A model generated the notes under the pieces. The model made no database searches and had not been told where the DNA came from. It saw only the letters and a list, made by a program, of their open reading frames with translations. DNA of 64,000 nucleotides from Sulfitobacter sp. BSw21498 (GTDB taxonomy: Bacteria; Pseudomonadota; Alphaproteobacteria; Rhodobacterales; Rhodobacteraceae). The stretch lies in assembly GCF_006064855.1 (NCBI RefSeq), contig NZ_CP040753.1, positions 1,426,001-1,490,000 on the forward strand, written 5' to 3'. A program made the translations under genes and the position numbers. This document shows, piece by piece, positions 27,361 to 34,596 of the stretch; the stretch's first letter is position 1; every line of letters starts with the position of its first letter.

Positions 27361-27565
27361 CTTGTGCCTTCCTTGCATTAGCAATAGACTTATCAGACCT
27401 TGCGCTGCTATTTATCTGCGCGTTTTGAGGTCGGCACTCCCCATTGTGAGCCCCACACGAGCGCTGCGCGACATGCAATTTTTCGCCCGATTTTCGTGTT
27501 TTTCCTGCGCGGTTTCTCTTGCGCCTTCCAGTAGCTTTCCCTAAAGAAGCGCTCACAAGTTAAGT

Positions 27566-27640
27566 GGCCCGTTCGTCTATCGGTTAGGACGTCAGGTTTT
27601 CAACCTGAAAAGAGGGGTTCGACTCCCCTACGGGCTGCCA
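27566..27640 (+). tRNA. tRNA-Glu (anticodon TTC), copy 2; integration target
   Basis: Identical 75-nt copy exactly 280 bp downstream of copy 1; the 32 bp upstream of both copies are also nearly identical, indicating a tandem duplication. Its last 15 bases plus the next C form the left boundary repeat of the integrated element, so its 3' end was supplied or retained by the element and the gene stays intact. Confidence 0.97.
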
Positions 27641-27641
27641 C
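27626..27641 (+). repeat. Left attachment repeat (attL core)
   Basis: CCCTACGGGCTGCCAC, covering the 3' end of tRNA-Glu copy 2 including CCA. Identical to 36069-36084. Confidence 0.85.
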
Positions 27642-27991
27642 ATATCATTGTAAGTCGTTGGTTTTATTGCGACTTTAGAATCTAGCAAAATCCTACTACA
27701 TAACTACTACACCAAAAAATGGCCGGTTTGACCTGTCGAACCCCTGCGAAGCGATTACGCAGTCGTGAGAGATATAAAGCTTAAATCACCTTCAAATCAC
27801 TTAAATTGACTCTGTAAGATTCTTAGTGCTAGTGTTTTGTTAATAAAGCGCGTTCACCTTATAGGGGCACCTAGTCTTGCTAGTAGCCAAGCTAACCGTG
27901 TGAAAATTGTATTGTCGAACGGAACGAAACTCGTTACGGACCGTTGAATTAAAAGAGCAAGACGTAAACTAACTCAGAAAAGGAGACGGCC
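27642..27991 (+). promoter_or_regulatory. AT-rich left end of the element with nested inverted repeat
   Basis: A 350-bp stretch without a gene of its own. It carries CTACTACA-type repeats near the left boundary (about 27693-27714) and, upstream of the 27992 gene, a nested inverted repeat: AACGG (27918), AACGA (27923), a 3-base centre, TCGTT (27931), CCGTT (27941). Such palindromes are typical operators of toxin-antitoxin operons; here that role is inferred. AAAGGAGA at 27979-27986 is the RBS of the next gene. Confidence 0.5.
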
Positions 27992-28213
27992 ATGGCATTT
28001 AGCTTGAACAGTGTCTTTCGATTGTTTGGTTCGGATTGTGTCGAAGAAAACGTTAAACCTGCTTTTGATAGCCAAAGGCAGGTCTATGACTTTTGCCGAC
28101 ACAGCTACAAAAAGTCGGGTGGACCGAATAGTGAATTGCGACAGCTATATAAAAATTATTTAGAGTCTGCGTCGCATGAATCACGAGATAGATTGGAAGC
28201 CAATCCACGGTAA
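27992..28213 (+). CDS. Small protein upstream of GNAT gene (candidate antitoxin)
   Basis: A 73-residue protein, start supported by AAAGGAGA six bases upstream. I recognise no family; it lacks an obvious ribbon-helix-helix pattern and is charged and helical in its C-terminal half (KNYLESASHESRDRLEANPR). Its last 38 bases overlap the start of the GNAT gene in another frame, so the two are translationally coupled. In known GNAT toxin-antitoxin operons the antitoxin is the small upstream gene, hence the guess. Codon use is AT-richer than in host genes. Confidence 0.6.
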   Translation: MAFSLNSVFRLFGSDCVEENVKPAFDSQRQVYDFCRHSYKKSGGPNSELRQLYKNYLESASHESRDRLEANPR

Positions 28214-28697
28214 GGATTGCCTCAAGGACTTCAAGTGTGGAGTTCCCGAGATCGACAGTTGGGCTAAAACTAAAGCGTTTAAGAGGCATGAGCGTGGGCA
28301 GTCGAATGTGACGGTCGGCTACAGTGGAGGTAGCGTCTCGGGCTCTTCGTTTATTGCTATCTCATTGACCCACGAGGACAGCAGAAAACTCCTTCATGCT
28401 GATCACTCGTCTCTTTGGCCTACTGGTGCCCCCCTAATCTATATAGAGTATTTGGGCGTCAGTACTTTTAGTCAGTCCAAAGGCATCGGTGGCCACCTGC
28501 TCATGAGGACTTTCGAACAAGCCTACGAAGTCCGTAGACACGTTCCAATCTATGGAGTTGCTCTGCGTTCTCTTAATGATCGTACAACCTCGTTATATCA
28601 AAACTTAGGTTTTCGGATTGCCCCCAAAGAACCTGATCAACACCCACTGATGATCATGGATATTTGGACGATTAATGATCTGATCGAAGATCGTTAG
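28176..28697 (+). CDS. GNAT-family acetyltransferase, TacT-like
   Basis: 173-residue acetyltransferase. The opening FKCGVPEIDSWAKTKAFKRHERGQSNVTV resembles the N-terminus of TacT/AtaT-type toxins (F.CG...LD.WL...A..Q..G), and the acetyl-CoA region IYIEYLGVSTFSQSKGIGGHLLM with the C-terminal LYQNLGFRI completes the GNAT fold. Toxins of this group acetylate aminoacyl-tRNA and block translation. Whether this one does is inferred from similarity and from the overlapping small upstream gene. Here the acetyl-CoA loop reads QSKGIGG. The gene is convergent with the next gene, stops 2 bp apart. Confidence 0.75.
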   Translation: MNHEIDWKPIHGKDCLKDFKCGVPEIDSWAKTKAFKRHERGQSNVTVGYSGGSVSGSSFIAISLTHEDSRKLLHADHSSLWPTGAPLIYIEYLGVSTFSQSKGIGGHLLMRTFEQAYEVRRHVPIYGVALRSLNDRTTSLYQNLGFRIAPKEPDQHPLMIMDIWTINDLIEDR

Positions 28698-28699
28698 AA

Positions 28700-29134
28700 T
28701 TAGAAACAGACTGCGGGGATGCCCACAATTAGGCGGTCGGCGTCGGGGTCAATGCCCCGTGCAACAGCCGCTTGGCGCAAGGTCTGCCCGTCGGCGACGC
28801 GAACCACATGACAGGCCGGGACGCCCCGCAGCGGATCGTGTATCGCGGCCCCTGACAGCCAAACAACATGCGCGGCCCGTTTGTCTAGCTTGGCCTGCCC
28901 CTCAATCGCTGCAAAGGTCGCTGCGGGCACGTCATGGGCTTCCAGTAAGGGCAGACAGCCCAAGGCGGTAGCCGCCGACAGATCGGGCGCAGGATCGTCT
29001 AGGGCGACGGTCACAAGCTGCCCGTAGGCGTCGTGCCGAATGAAGTCGTTCCCCAATGAGGTTCGTTCGTCCTGCGAAGACGCGGCAAGCCATGCGGTCA
29101 ATTCTTTCAATTGGGTTTCGGCCAATGTGGGCAT
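28700..29134 (-). CDS. Unrecognised element protein, 144 residues
   Basis: No family recognised. The protein is alanine-rich and acidic in its first half (ATALGCLPLLEAHDVPAATFAAIEG) and has a short C-terminal motif RLIVGIPAVCF. It is the last gene of a leftward coupled set (30481 to 28700), starting 2 bp after the stop of the 29137-29871 gene. Host-like GC content suggests it is not a recent import separate from the element. No signal peptide or membrane segment. Confidence 0.7.
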   Translation of the reverse strand: MPTLAETQLKELTAWLAASSQDERTSLGNDFIRHDAYGQLVTVALDDPAPDLSAATALGCLPLLEAHDVPAATFAAIEGQAKLDKRAAHVVWLSGAAIHDPLRGVPACHVVRVADGQTLRQAAVARGIDPDADRLIVGIPAVCF

Positions 29135-29136
29135 GG

Positions 29137-29871
29137 TTATTCCCCCGCTTCGGGCGCGATCAACGGCGCATCTACGTCAACCCGGCTGTAAGATGCCCGG
29201 TCGGCAAGGGCCGACGAAAACATTGCTTGCCCAAGCTTGTTCAATCCAGCTTCCATACGTTCGGCCTGTTTGCCGACTTCAAGCGCGTGGTTCATGTGAG
29301 CAACGTCGTCGGGCGCGAACGCTTCAAGTGCATTGGTGACAAGGTGCATACGACGATCATCGCCGACGCCTGACAAGAAACCCGGCCCGGCGCTGATAGC
29401 CCGCGCAACGTCAATATCGGTGCGAACCATCTGCGACAACTTCGCCGGAAAATCTGGGTCGCCCTTCGCAGCCTGTTCACGGCAATACTGGCGAACTTCG
29501 GTATAAATCGTGCCCTTGGTTGCGTCCGGTGCCAGAACGTCGAAAGCCCGGTTCTTCGCGGCTTCGGCTTCGCGGTCGCCATAGCTGCGAATTGTCTTGA
29601 TTGATTGGGCAACTTCTTTCGTGACGTTCTTGAACAGCGTCTTCGCAGCTTCGTTCTTTGCGTCGTCCGTTTTCGAAGTGTCGGTCGCCAAGCGTTCAAG
29701 GCGCGAAATCGCCTCTTGCACGGCATACTTTGCGCGGGTCGCTGCGGTGCCCGGCACGGCGTCAATGTCTTCGACGTTCATTGCGAAGAAGTTGACCTTA
29801 AACCCGACTTCTAGACGGGCCATGTCCAAGAATTTCACATGGTCGGGGTTGTTGTTCAGATAGCGGTTCAT
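29137..29871 (-). CDS. Unrecognised element protein, 244 residues, helical
   Basis: No family recognised. The sequence is almost entirely helical and charged, with long Lys/Glu/Ala runs (SRLERLATDTSKTDDAKNEAAK; KTIRSYGDREAEAAKNRAFD) suggesting coiled-coil or helical-bundle structure. No membrane segment or Cys cluster. The start overlaps the stop of the 29868-30239 gene by ATGA, and the next gene follows 2 bp after. A structural or packaging role would be a guess from gene order alone. Confidence 0.72.
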   Translation of the reverse strand: MNRYLNNNPDHVKFLDMARLEVGFKVNFFAMNVEDIDAVPGTAATRAKYAVQEAISRLERLATDTSKTDDAKNEAAKTLFKNVTKEVAQSIKTIRSYGDREAEAAKNRAFDVLAPDATKGTIYTEVRQYCREQAAKGDPDFPAKLSQMVRTDIDVARAISAGPGFLSGVGDDRRMHLVTNALEAFAPDDVAHMNHALEVGKQAERMEAGLNKLGQAMFSSALADRASYSRVDVDAPLIAPEAGE

Positions 29872-30239
29872 CTTCTGTTTCCTCTTAGGGCCAAGGCGTC
29901 AAGTTCAACGCCGTTTATTTCAATGTATCGCGCCCGCTTTTTGTTCTTGGGTAGCGGCGCTAGGGGTTCATTGCCCACAATGGCGGGGATGCCTTCGGGC
30001 TGCGGTTCGTTCATGTCGGCGAAGATTGTGCGAAGTTCGGCTTGCAAGGCGTTCTGTTGATTTCGGGCATATTCGGCGAAGCCGCCCGGCGGTTCTTCGC
30101 GGCGCAGGTAAAGAACGCCGTCAACTTCTTCGATAAATGAACCGTTGAAGCGGCCCCCGATAACGCCTTTCGGTTTATCGGCTGCGGATTTGTGCTTGGC
30201 TTCCAAGCGAGCCAAACGTGATTTCAACGCGGCGGTCAT
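29868..30239 (-). CDS. Unrecognised element protein, 123 residues
   Basis: Begins with a basic heptad-like helix (MTAALKSRLARLEAKHKS), followed by a Gly/Glu-rich middle (GVLYLRREEPPGGFAEYARNQQNALQ) and a basic C-terminus (PKNKKRARYIEINGVELDALAL). No known domain. It overlaps both neighbours by 4 bp (ATGA), so the three genes are translationally coupled. The charged N-terminal helix would suit a small oligomeric adaptor, but there is no direct evidence. Confidence 0.68.
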   Translation of the reverse strand: MTAALKSRLARLEAKHKSAADKPKGVIGGRFNGSFIEEVDGVLYLRREEPPGGFAEYARNQQNALQAELRTIFADMNEPQPEGIPAIVGNEPLAPLPKNKKRARYIEINGVELDALALRGNRR

Positions 30240-30481
30240 TCGCCTAGACCTTCAAGGGCTGCAATTCTGTCTTCTAACGACGTGTCGATGAAGCTGCGCT
30301 GAATTTGGGAAAGAACGTGAACCAAACGACTTCCATCCCCAACGTCTAGCCGCTGATTTCTCATGTCCTTGTAAAGCCGGATCATTTCAACGCGGCAATC
30401 CCCCATTGACGCAAGCTTGATCCGCTTTTGCGGGGGGACGGGGGTTGCGGGCTTCGGCCATGCGGGGCTTGGGGTTTCCAT
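30236..30481 (-). CDS. Unrecognised element protein, 81 residues
   Basis: First gene of the coupled leftward set ending at 28700. Proline-rich N-terminus (METPSPAWPKPATPVPPQKR), then a compact helical part with DCRVEMIRLYKDMRNQRLDVGDGSRLVHVL and an acidic end (DRIAALEGLGE). The overall pattern (small, basic, helical, first in the set) recalls a regulator or small packaging protein, but I cannot assign a family. It stops 4 bp into the next gene. Confidence 0.62.
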   Translation of the reverse strand: METPSPAWPKPATPVPPQKRIKLASMGDCRVEMIRLYKDMRNQRLDVGDGSRLVHVLSQIQRSFIDTSLEDRIAALEGLGE

Positions 30482-30615
30482 CGAATTACCATGCGGATTT
30501 GAACGTTTAAGGCGGGGCTAAAGGCCACTTAGGACGGGCAATTCAAAGCTGGCAAGGTGTCAAATTCGGGGCAGACAACGACAGACAAATGCGGACAAAA
30601 GAAAGTTTTCGCGCC

Positions 30616-30837
30616 CTATCCCCATGCTGTTTTGAGCGCCCGAAGTTCGGCCCGGCGACGGCGATAGGCGGCGTTCCGTTCTGCGTCGCGTCCATCGGTG
30701 CCCCCGGCGTTTTCAAGCCGCCTGCGCCTCTTGTTGGCCTGCGCCGCGTCCTTCCGCATGGCGGTGACAAGTTCGACGTAATCAGCTTCGGTTAAGGCGC
30801 TTGGATTGCGGAACGCATTTACGACACACGGCTTCAT
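30616..30837 (-). CDS. Small basic element protein, 73 residues
   Basis: Very arginine-rich second half (NKRRRRLENAG, ERNAAYRRRRAELRAL), likely nucleic-acid binding. No family recognised. It overlaps the upstream 30834-31376 gene by ATGA and is followed by a 134-bp gap before the next leftward gene. Confidence 0.6.
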   Translation of the reverse strand: MKPCVVNAFRNPSALTEADYVELVTAMRKDAAQANKRRRRLENAGGTDGRDAERNAAYRRRRAELRALKTAWG

Positions 30838-31376
30838 GCTATCCGCGCCTCAAATTTCGGCGTGTTCAATTCGAACGGCACAAGTTGGCCAACGCGAAGC
30901 AATGCAGCAACTTTCATCATTCGGCTTATTTCGCGCTCATACAGTCTTGGATTACAGATTGCTTGATGGTCCATTTGATTGAGGTATTGAACGAACGTCG
31001 TTATTGGCGCGTCGCTGTACGCTACCTTGCAGCCGATTTCGTCTTTCACTTGAATGAAATCCGCAGCCGAAAAAATTTCGTTGCGATGATAACGAAGCAA
31101 GTCGATTGTCTTCGGCCATGCCGACGGAACGCGATCAATCAAGTTCGATGATAGTTCCGAAACGGATACGACCCGATAAGGCGCAGCTTTGCGCAAGTCA
31201 GCTACGACAGCCCTAAGTCTTGACCCAATGACCGCTTCGAAAAGTTCGCTTGACGTGACGCTTGACCTTACGTTTTCGGATTGATTAACGACCACAAAAC
31301 AAAACTGACTTTCAAGCCAATCGCGATCTAACGTTGCATAGACCGCTTCGATACTCATTTCGTTCATGTTAGACAT
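30834..31376 (-). CDS. Unrecognised element protein, 180 residues
   Basis: Start placed at the ATG at 31376 (MSNMNEMSIEAVYATLDRDWLESQ) because AAGGAAG lies at ideal spacing; the frame extends 27 codons further upstream without an RBS. The protein is mixed alpha/beta with no diagnostic motif; it contains FCFVVVNQSENVRSS and DLLRYHRNEIFSAADFIQVKDEIG. No membrane segment. Lower GC than host genes. It lies between the helicase region and the coupled unknown set, so a replication or regulatory accessory role is possible but unproven. Confidence 0.68.
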   Translation of the reverse strand: MSNMNEMSIEAVYATLDRDWLESQFCFVVVNQSENVRSSVTSSELFEAVIGSRLRAVVADLRKAAPYRVVSVSELSSNLIDRVPSAWPKTIDLLRYHRNEIFSAADFIQVKDEIGCKVAYSDAPITTFVQYLNQMDHQAICNPRLYEREISRMMKVAALLRVGQLVPFELNTPKFEARIA

Positions 31377-31480
31377 TTCGACTTCCTTAGTAGATTTGTA
31401 GTAGATAAGTTCGAAGGCTATTTCGGCCTTGTTTTGTTGGAAACTTTGGCAGCCCAAATCGCTGCCGTGATGCCCACAAC

Positions 31481-31804
31481 TTAGAACAGCCCTGCGAAAA
31501 TGTTGGTGTTGCTACTGCCCGGCACATCGGCGGCGATGCTTTCGGCAAATTCAGGAATGACGCACAAAGCTCGGTGCATTTCATCTGCTGGCATTCCGTC
31601 GCGAATTACGGCCTGCCATGCGTCAATCAACAGCGTAAGCAAGCGTTCTTCGTCGCTCATGTTCGGCCATTTCTGAACCCAACAAGCGCCAGTTGAAAAC
31701 ATGAACGGGCCGCTTGCGTTGACGTGATCGGGATGCCGAACGACGGCGGCTTTCTGCGACGCTGCATCCCAACACAATATTGCGTGTTTGATTTCGATAT
31801 TCAT
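31481..31804 (-). CDS. Unrecognised element protein, 107 residues
   Basis: Soluble 107-residue protein opening MNIEIKHAILCWDAASQKAAVV and containing WVQKWPNMSDEERLLTLLIDAWQAVIRDGMP. No family recognised. It lies downstream of the primase/helicase gene on the same strand, separated by a repeat-rich 170-bp region. It may be coupled to a 77-codon open frame that ends in an ATGA overlap at its start, but that frame crosses the end of the helicase gene and is unconvincing. Confidence 0.65.
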   Translation of the reverse strand: MNIEIKHAILCWDAASQKAAVVRHPDHVNASGPFMFSTGACWVQKWPNMSDEERLLTLLIDAWQAVIRDGMPADEMHRALCVIPEFAESIAADVPGSSNTNIFAGLF

Positions 31805-31889
31805 TTCGGGGTTCCCTTCGTTTGGGGTGAATAAAACGATATGACGTAAAATGGCCGCTTGCCGCCCCGCCTACCCTTAAGACCCCCCA

Positions 31890-31969
31890 TCACAGCCGTC
31901 ACACTGTCACTCTTACTGTTATGGGTGTGACGGGGGGTGTTAGGGCGGTCGCAACTGTGACGGCTGTGA
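31890..31969. repeat. Inverted-repeat and GTGACG-rich cluster (possible element origin)
   Basis: TCACAGCCGTCACA (31890-31903) and its exact reverse complement TGTGACGGCTGTGA (31956-31969) form a 14-bp perfect inverted repeat 52 bp apart. Between them GTGAC-type words recur on both strands (ACTGTCAC, GTGTGACGGGG). The cluster sits directly after the primase/helicase stop. Short repeated words and palindromes next to a rep gene are typical of replication origins; this is inference. Confidence 0.45.
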
Positions 31970-31975
31970 CGGGTG

Positions 31976-33823
31976 CTATGGGGTTCCATAGGTGGTTCCC
32001 CCGGCAAGCCATGTTGCGAGTTCGTATTGTCCATATCCGGTTCGATAAACGATTTGATTTTTCGTCATTCGAACCAAAGCTTGCCGAACACTTTCGCCCG
32101 ACATTCCGGTTACGGCTTCCATATCCTTCGGGGTAACCGCCCCGTTTCGGATTGCCTCAATAAGAACCTTTTGCGTATCGCCTGCGAAGGCTTCTTTCGC
32201 TGTTCCGTCGGCAACCCAATGGAAATTTTCGAACTTTATCGCCTTCTCAAATTCGGCAATGTCTCGGCCCCGGCCATACATAATCCCGGTGCCCTTATTC
32301 GGGCCGCGCTTTAGGACAATGACGGTATCGGCAACGCCAGTTAGACCAAGGGTTGAAGTCACGCTTTCTAAGGGGTCTTCGCTTTCGGCCTTGCGGGTAT
32401 GGGTGACGACAATGATTGCGACGCGCTTTTCGCTGGCAAGCTGTTGCAGCGGCTTGACCGCTTGAACGTCCAAATCATAAGCGGATTTGTTGCCCCTTGT
32501 GGGAACAGGCTTCACCATTGCCAGCGTGTCGATTACGATTAATGCCGGGTTTGACTTGCTTTCAATCCAATTGCGAATGTCGTCTAAGCCGCCTTCGTCA
32601 AGTCGGGGCCATTCCGTCGCATATTCGAGATTTGCGGGCCATGCGTCGCCCCCGGTTACGCGGCGCAAACGATCCTGCATACGGCGGTCGTTGTCTTCCA
32701 ACGCCAAAAGCAAAACGTCGCCGGGTTCGCATTGCTGCCCCATGAACAAGTCGCCGTCTGCCTTTGCGCGGGCAGCGTCCAACGTCCACCAGCTTTTGCC
32801 GAACTTCGGAACGCTGGCAAGGAACGCCAACCCTTCCGGCACGATACCGGGCAGCACCCAATTGATAGGCGCAAAATGCTTGTGTTGCAGGTCGCGGGCC
32901 GACCGCAGACGCGACCTTGGCGACCCGACAGGCTGCGGCGCGATACCAGCGGCTATCTGCGCCCCATGTGCTGCGGACTGCGCCCCCCGGTGCCGTTCCT
33001 GCGCACCACGGCGGGCAGCGCGGGGGTATTCGGTTCCCCACAAGCGTTCGACCTTTTGTTGGCGAGTTTCCCCATTCGCACCGGGCGGGCCGTTCTGCAC
33101 AAGCGGGCTTGCCAAGACAACCCGGCGAACCTGCGCTTCGTCATTAGAAAAGAGGCAAAGGGCGTTGAGAACGGCGAAATGAGCATCCGAAGGGTTAGCC
33201 CCGCTTGTGCCGTTGTAGTGTTCCGCGTTTGCAGGCGAACCCAATATGCTACCGCGCAAGGCTTCGTCATTTATCGTCGGCGCGGGGTTCGGATCAACGA
33301 CGGGATTTGCAGAACTTTCGACGGGGGCGCTTCGGTCAAGGTAACGCCAAAGGTCGTTTAGGCGGTCATTGCAATCATGGATACCGCCCGACCGAAATAC
33401 GTTTCCGGTCATGGTCATGTATCGACCCGACGAATAGATTTCGACCTTTTCCTTGTTGCGGCCCGTCGGCACCGCGCCTTTGACCCAAAGATGCAAACCC
33501 CGCCCGCTTGGGCTGATTTCTGCATAGCCGGGAAACTGTTCAAGGACTTGCTTTTGCAGTTCGGTCGGCGCTTCGCCGGGTTTTACGTCAAGGTCGATAC
33601 AAGCGAAGGGGTCATTTTCAGTCATTACGAAGCCGCCGCCTGCAACACTTCCTGCGGCGACAAAGGCTTGAACTTGTTCGAAGGTGCCCCAATCGTTCGG
33701 ATTGGCAACGGAAGCCAAGCGCCCATTGTGGGGATTGATCGGTTCTTTAGCTTCGTTGCGACAAACCCATTGTGACAGGTCTTTAAGTTCTTGCGGTATG
33801 TTTTCAACGTTCTGCGGGTTCAT
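31976..33823 (-). CDS. Primase/RepA-type helicase fusion (element replication protein)
   Basis: 615-residue replication protein. The N-terminal part resembles bifunctional primase-polymerase proteins: catalytic-type acidic motif CIDLD (residues 75-79) and SPSGRGLHLWVKG (104-116). The C-terminal part is a RecA-like RepA/AAA_25 ATPase with a variant Walker A ASVPKFGKS (336-344; Ala in place of the first Gly) and Walker B LIVIDT (428-433), then VTHTRK and a final winged-helix-like segment (GAVTPKDMEAVTGMSGESVRQALVRM). Such proteins start replication of phage satellites and mobilisable plasmids. It is downstream of the AlpA-like gene on the same strand. Confidence 0.82.
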   Translation of the reverse strand: MNPQNVENIPQELKDLSQWVCRNEAKEPINPHNGRLASVANPNDWGTFEQVQAFVAAGSVAGGGFVMTENDPFACIDLDVKPGEAPTELQKQVLEQFPGYAEISPSGRGLHLWVKGAVPTGRNKEKVEIYSSGRYMTMTGNVFRSGGIHDCNDRLNDLWRYLDRSAPVESSANPVVDPNPAPTINDEALRGSILGSPANAEHYNGTSGANPSDAHFAVLNALCLFSNDEAQVRRVVLASPLVQNGPPGANGETRQQKVERLWGTEYPRAARRGAQERHRGAQSAAHGAQIAAGIAPQPVGSPRSRLRSARDLQHKHFAPINWVLPGIVPEGLAFLASVPKFGKSWWTLDAARAKADGDLFMGQQCEPGDVLLLALEDNDRRMQDRLRRVTGGDAWPANLEYATEWPRLDEGGLDDIRNWIESKSNPALIVIDTLAMVKPVPTRGNKSAYDLDVQAVKPLQQLASEKRVAIIVVTHTRKAESEDPLESVTSTLGLTGVADTVIVLKRGPNKGTGIMYGRGRDIAEFEKAIKFENFHWVADGTAKEAFAGDTQKVLIEAIRNGAVTPKDMEAVTGMSGESVRQALVRMTKNQIVYRTGYGQYELATWLAGGTTYGTP

Positions 33824-33928
33824 CTTCGGGCCTGTCTGTAATAGGTTATTAGTAGCAATTTCGGGAATTATCTTTCCCGTTTTAATTCAATTCTTTAGCG
33901 AATATTTCGGAAGCCGTTTCGGCTGCCA

Positions 33929-34237
33929 TTACGCGCAATGCTTGCGGGCTTCGGTCAATTGAACGACTAAATCTTTCAGTTGGTTTTCGGTTTTTCCGGC
34001 AAGACGATATGCGCACCACATGTTCACTTCCGCAGCACCCCAAGCCGACGACTTTTCGCCAAGCTTGATCGGACGCGGGAAGATACCCCGTTGCATAGCT
34101 TCATAGAGCGTCGGGCGGGCCATACCCGTTACCGCGCAAACGTCGGGGGTTCGCAGCAAGGCGTTCGGCACAAGGGCCGCAGGGCTGAATTTGGGGAGTT
34201 CCGCAGGAATGGCGGTCGAATTGGTCAAGGCGTTCAT
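33929..34237 (-). CDS. AlpA-like MerR-fold DNA-binding regulator/excisionase
   Basis: 102-residue protein with the AlpA helix-turn-helix: LLRTPDVCAVTGMARPTLYEAMQRGIFPRPIKLGEKSSAWGAAEVNMW, here in two recognisable parts (recognition helix RPTLYEAMQRG and wing PRPIKLG..SSAW). AlpA proteins act as excisionases or activators of integrase genes in P4-like elements. It lies between the integrase pair and the primase/helicase, its usual place. Confidence 0.82.
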   Translation of the reverse strand: MNALTNSTAIPAELPKFSPAALVPNALLRTPDVCAVTGMARPTLYEAMQRGIFPRPIKLGEKSSAWGAAEVNMWCAYRLAGKTENQLKDLVVQLTEARKHCA

Positions 34238-34359
34238 TGGTGTATCCTCACATGTCTAAGCGGGTCTGCTTGACTTGTGAGGAACATGGGCCAGCCTGAC
34301 GAAGCGGCCAATCCTCAATTTTCTACGATAACAATAGCTTACAAAAGAACGATTACTAA

Positions 34360-34596
34360 TTACGACGCATGTTTCATTCTAATTTTCGTGGCAAGATAGT
34401 CGATTTTGGTTTCGCGTTGGTCTGCGGTTCCCAAACTTTTACGGTAGTAGTAACGATCTACAATTGAAATTGCAGCTTGGCGGTAGCTACGATGAATACC
34501 GCTTTCAAATCCCGAAGATGCTTCGGCAATCAAGGTTTCTTTATCCACCCAATCGGACTTCGCAATCTTAAAGTCACCCGGTTCCCAACGTGGCAT
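34360..34596 (-). CDS. Unrecognised 78-residue protein coupled to integrase
   Basis: Small charged protein (MPRWEPGDFKIAKSDWVDKE..., ending IDYLATKIRMKHAS) with no known family. The start overlaps the integrase stop as TAATG, so it is translationally coupled. The position suggests a recombination directionality or regulatory partner of the integrase, but nothing in the sequence proves it. Confidence 0.6.
   Translation of the reverse strand: MPRWEPGDFKIAKSDWVDKETLIAEASSGFESGIHRSYRQAAISIVDRYYYRKSLGTADQRETKIDYLATKIRMKHAS

Noticed and set aside
31801..32034. A 77-codon minus-strand frame ending ATGA-coupled to the 31481-31804 gene
   Set aside because: It overlaps the end of the primase/helicase gene and the repeat cluster and encodes a His/Ser/Arg-rich low-complexity sequence; possible but not supported.
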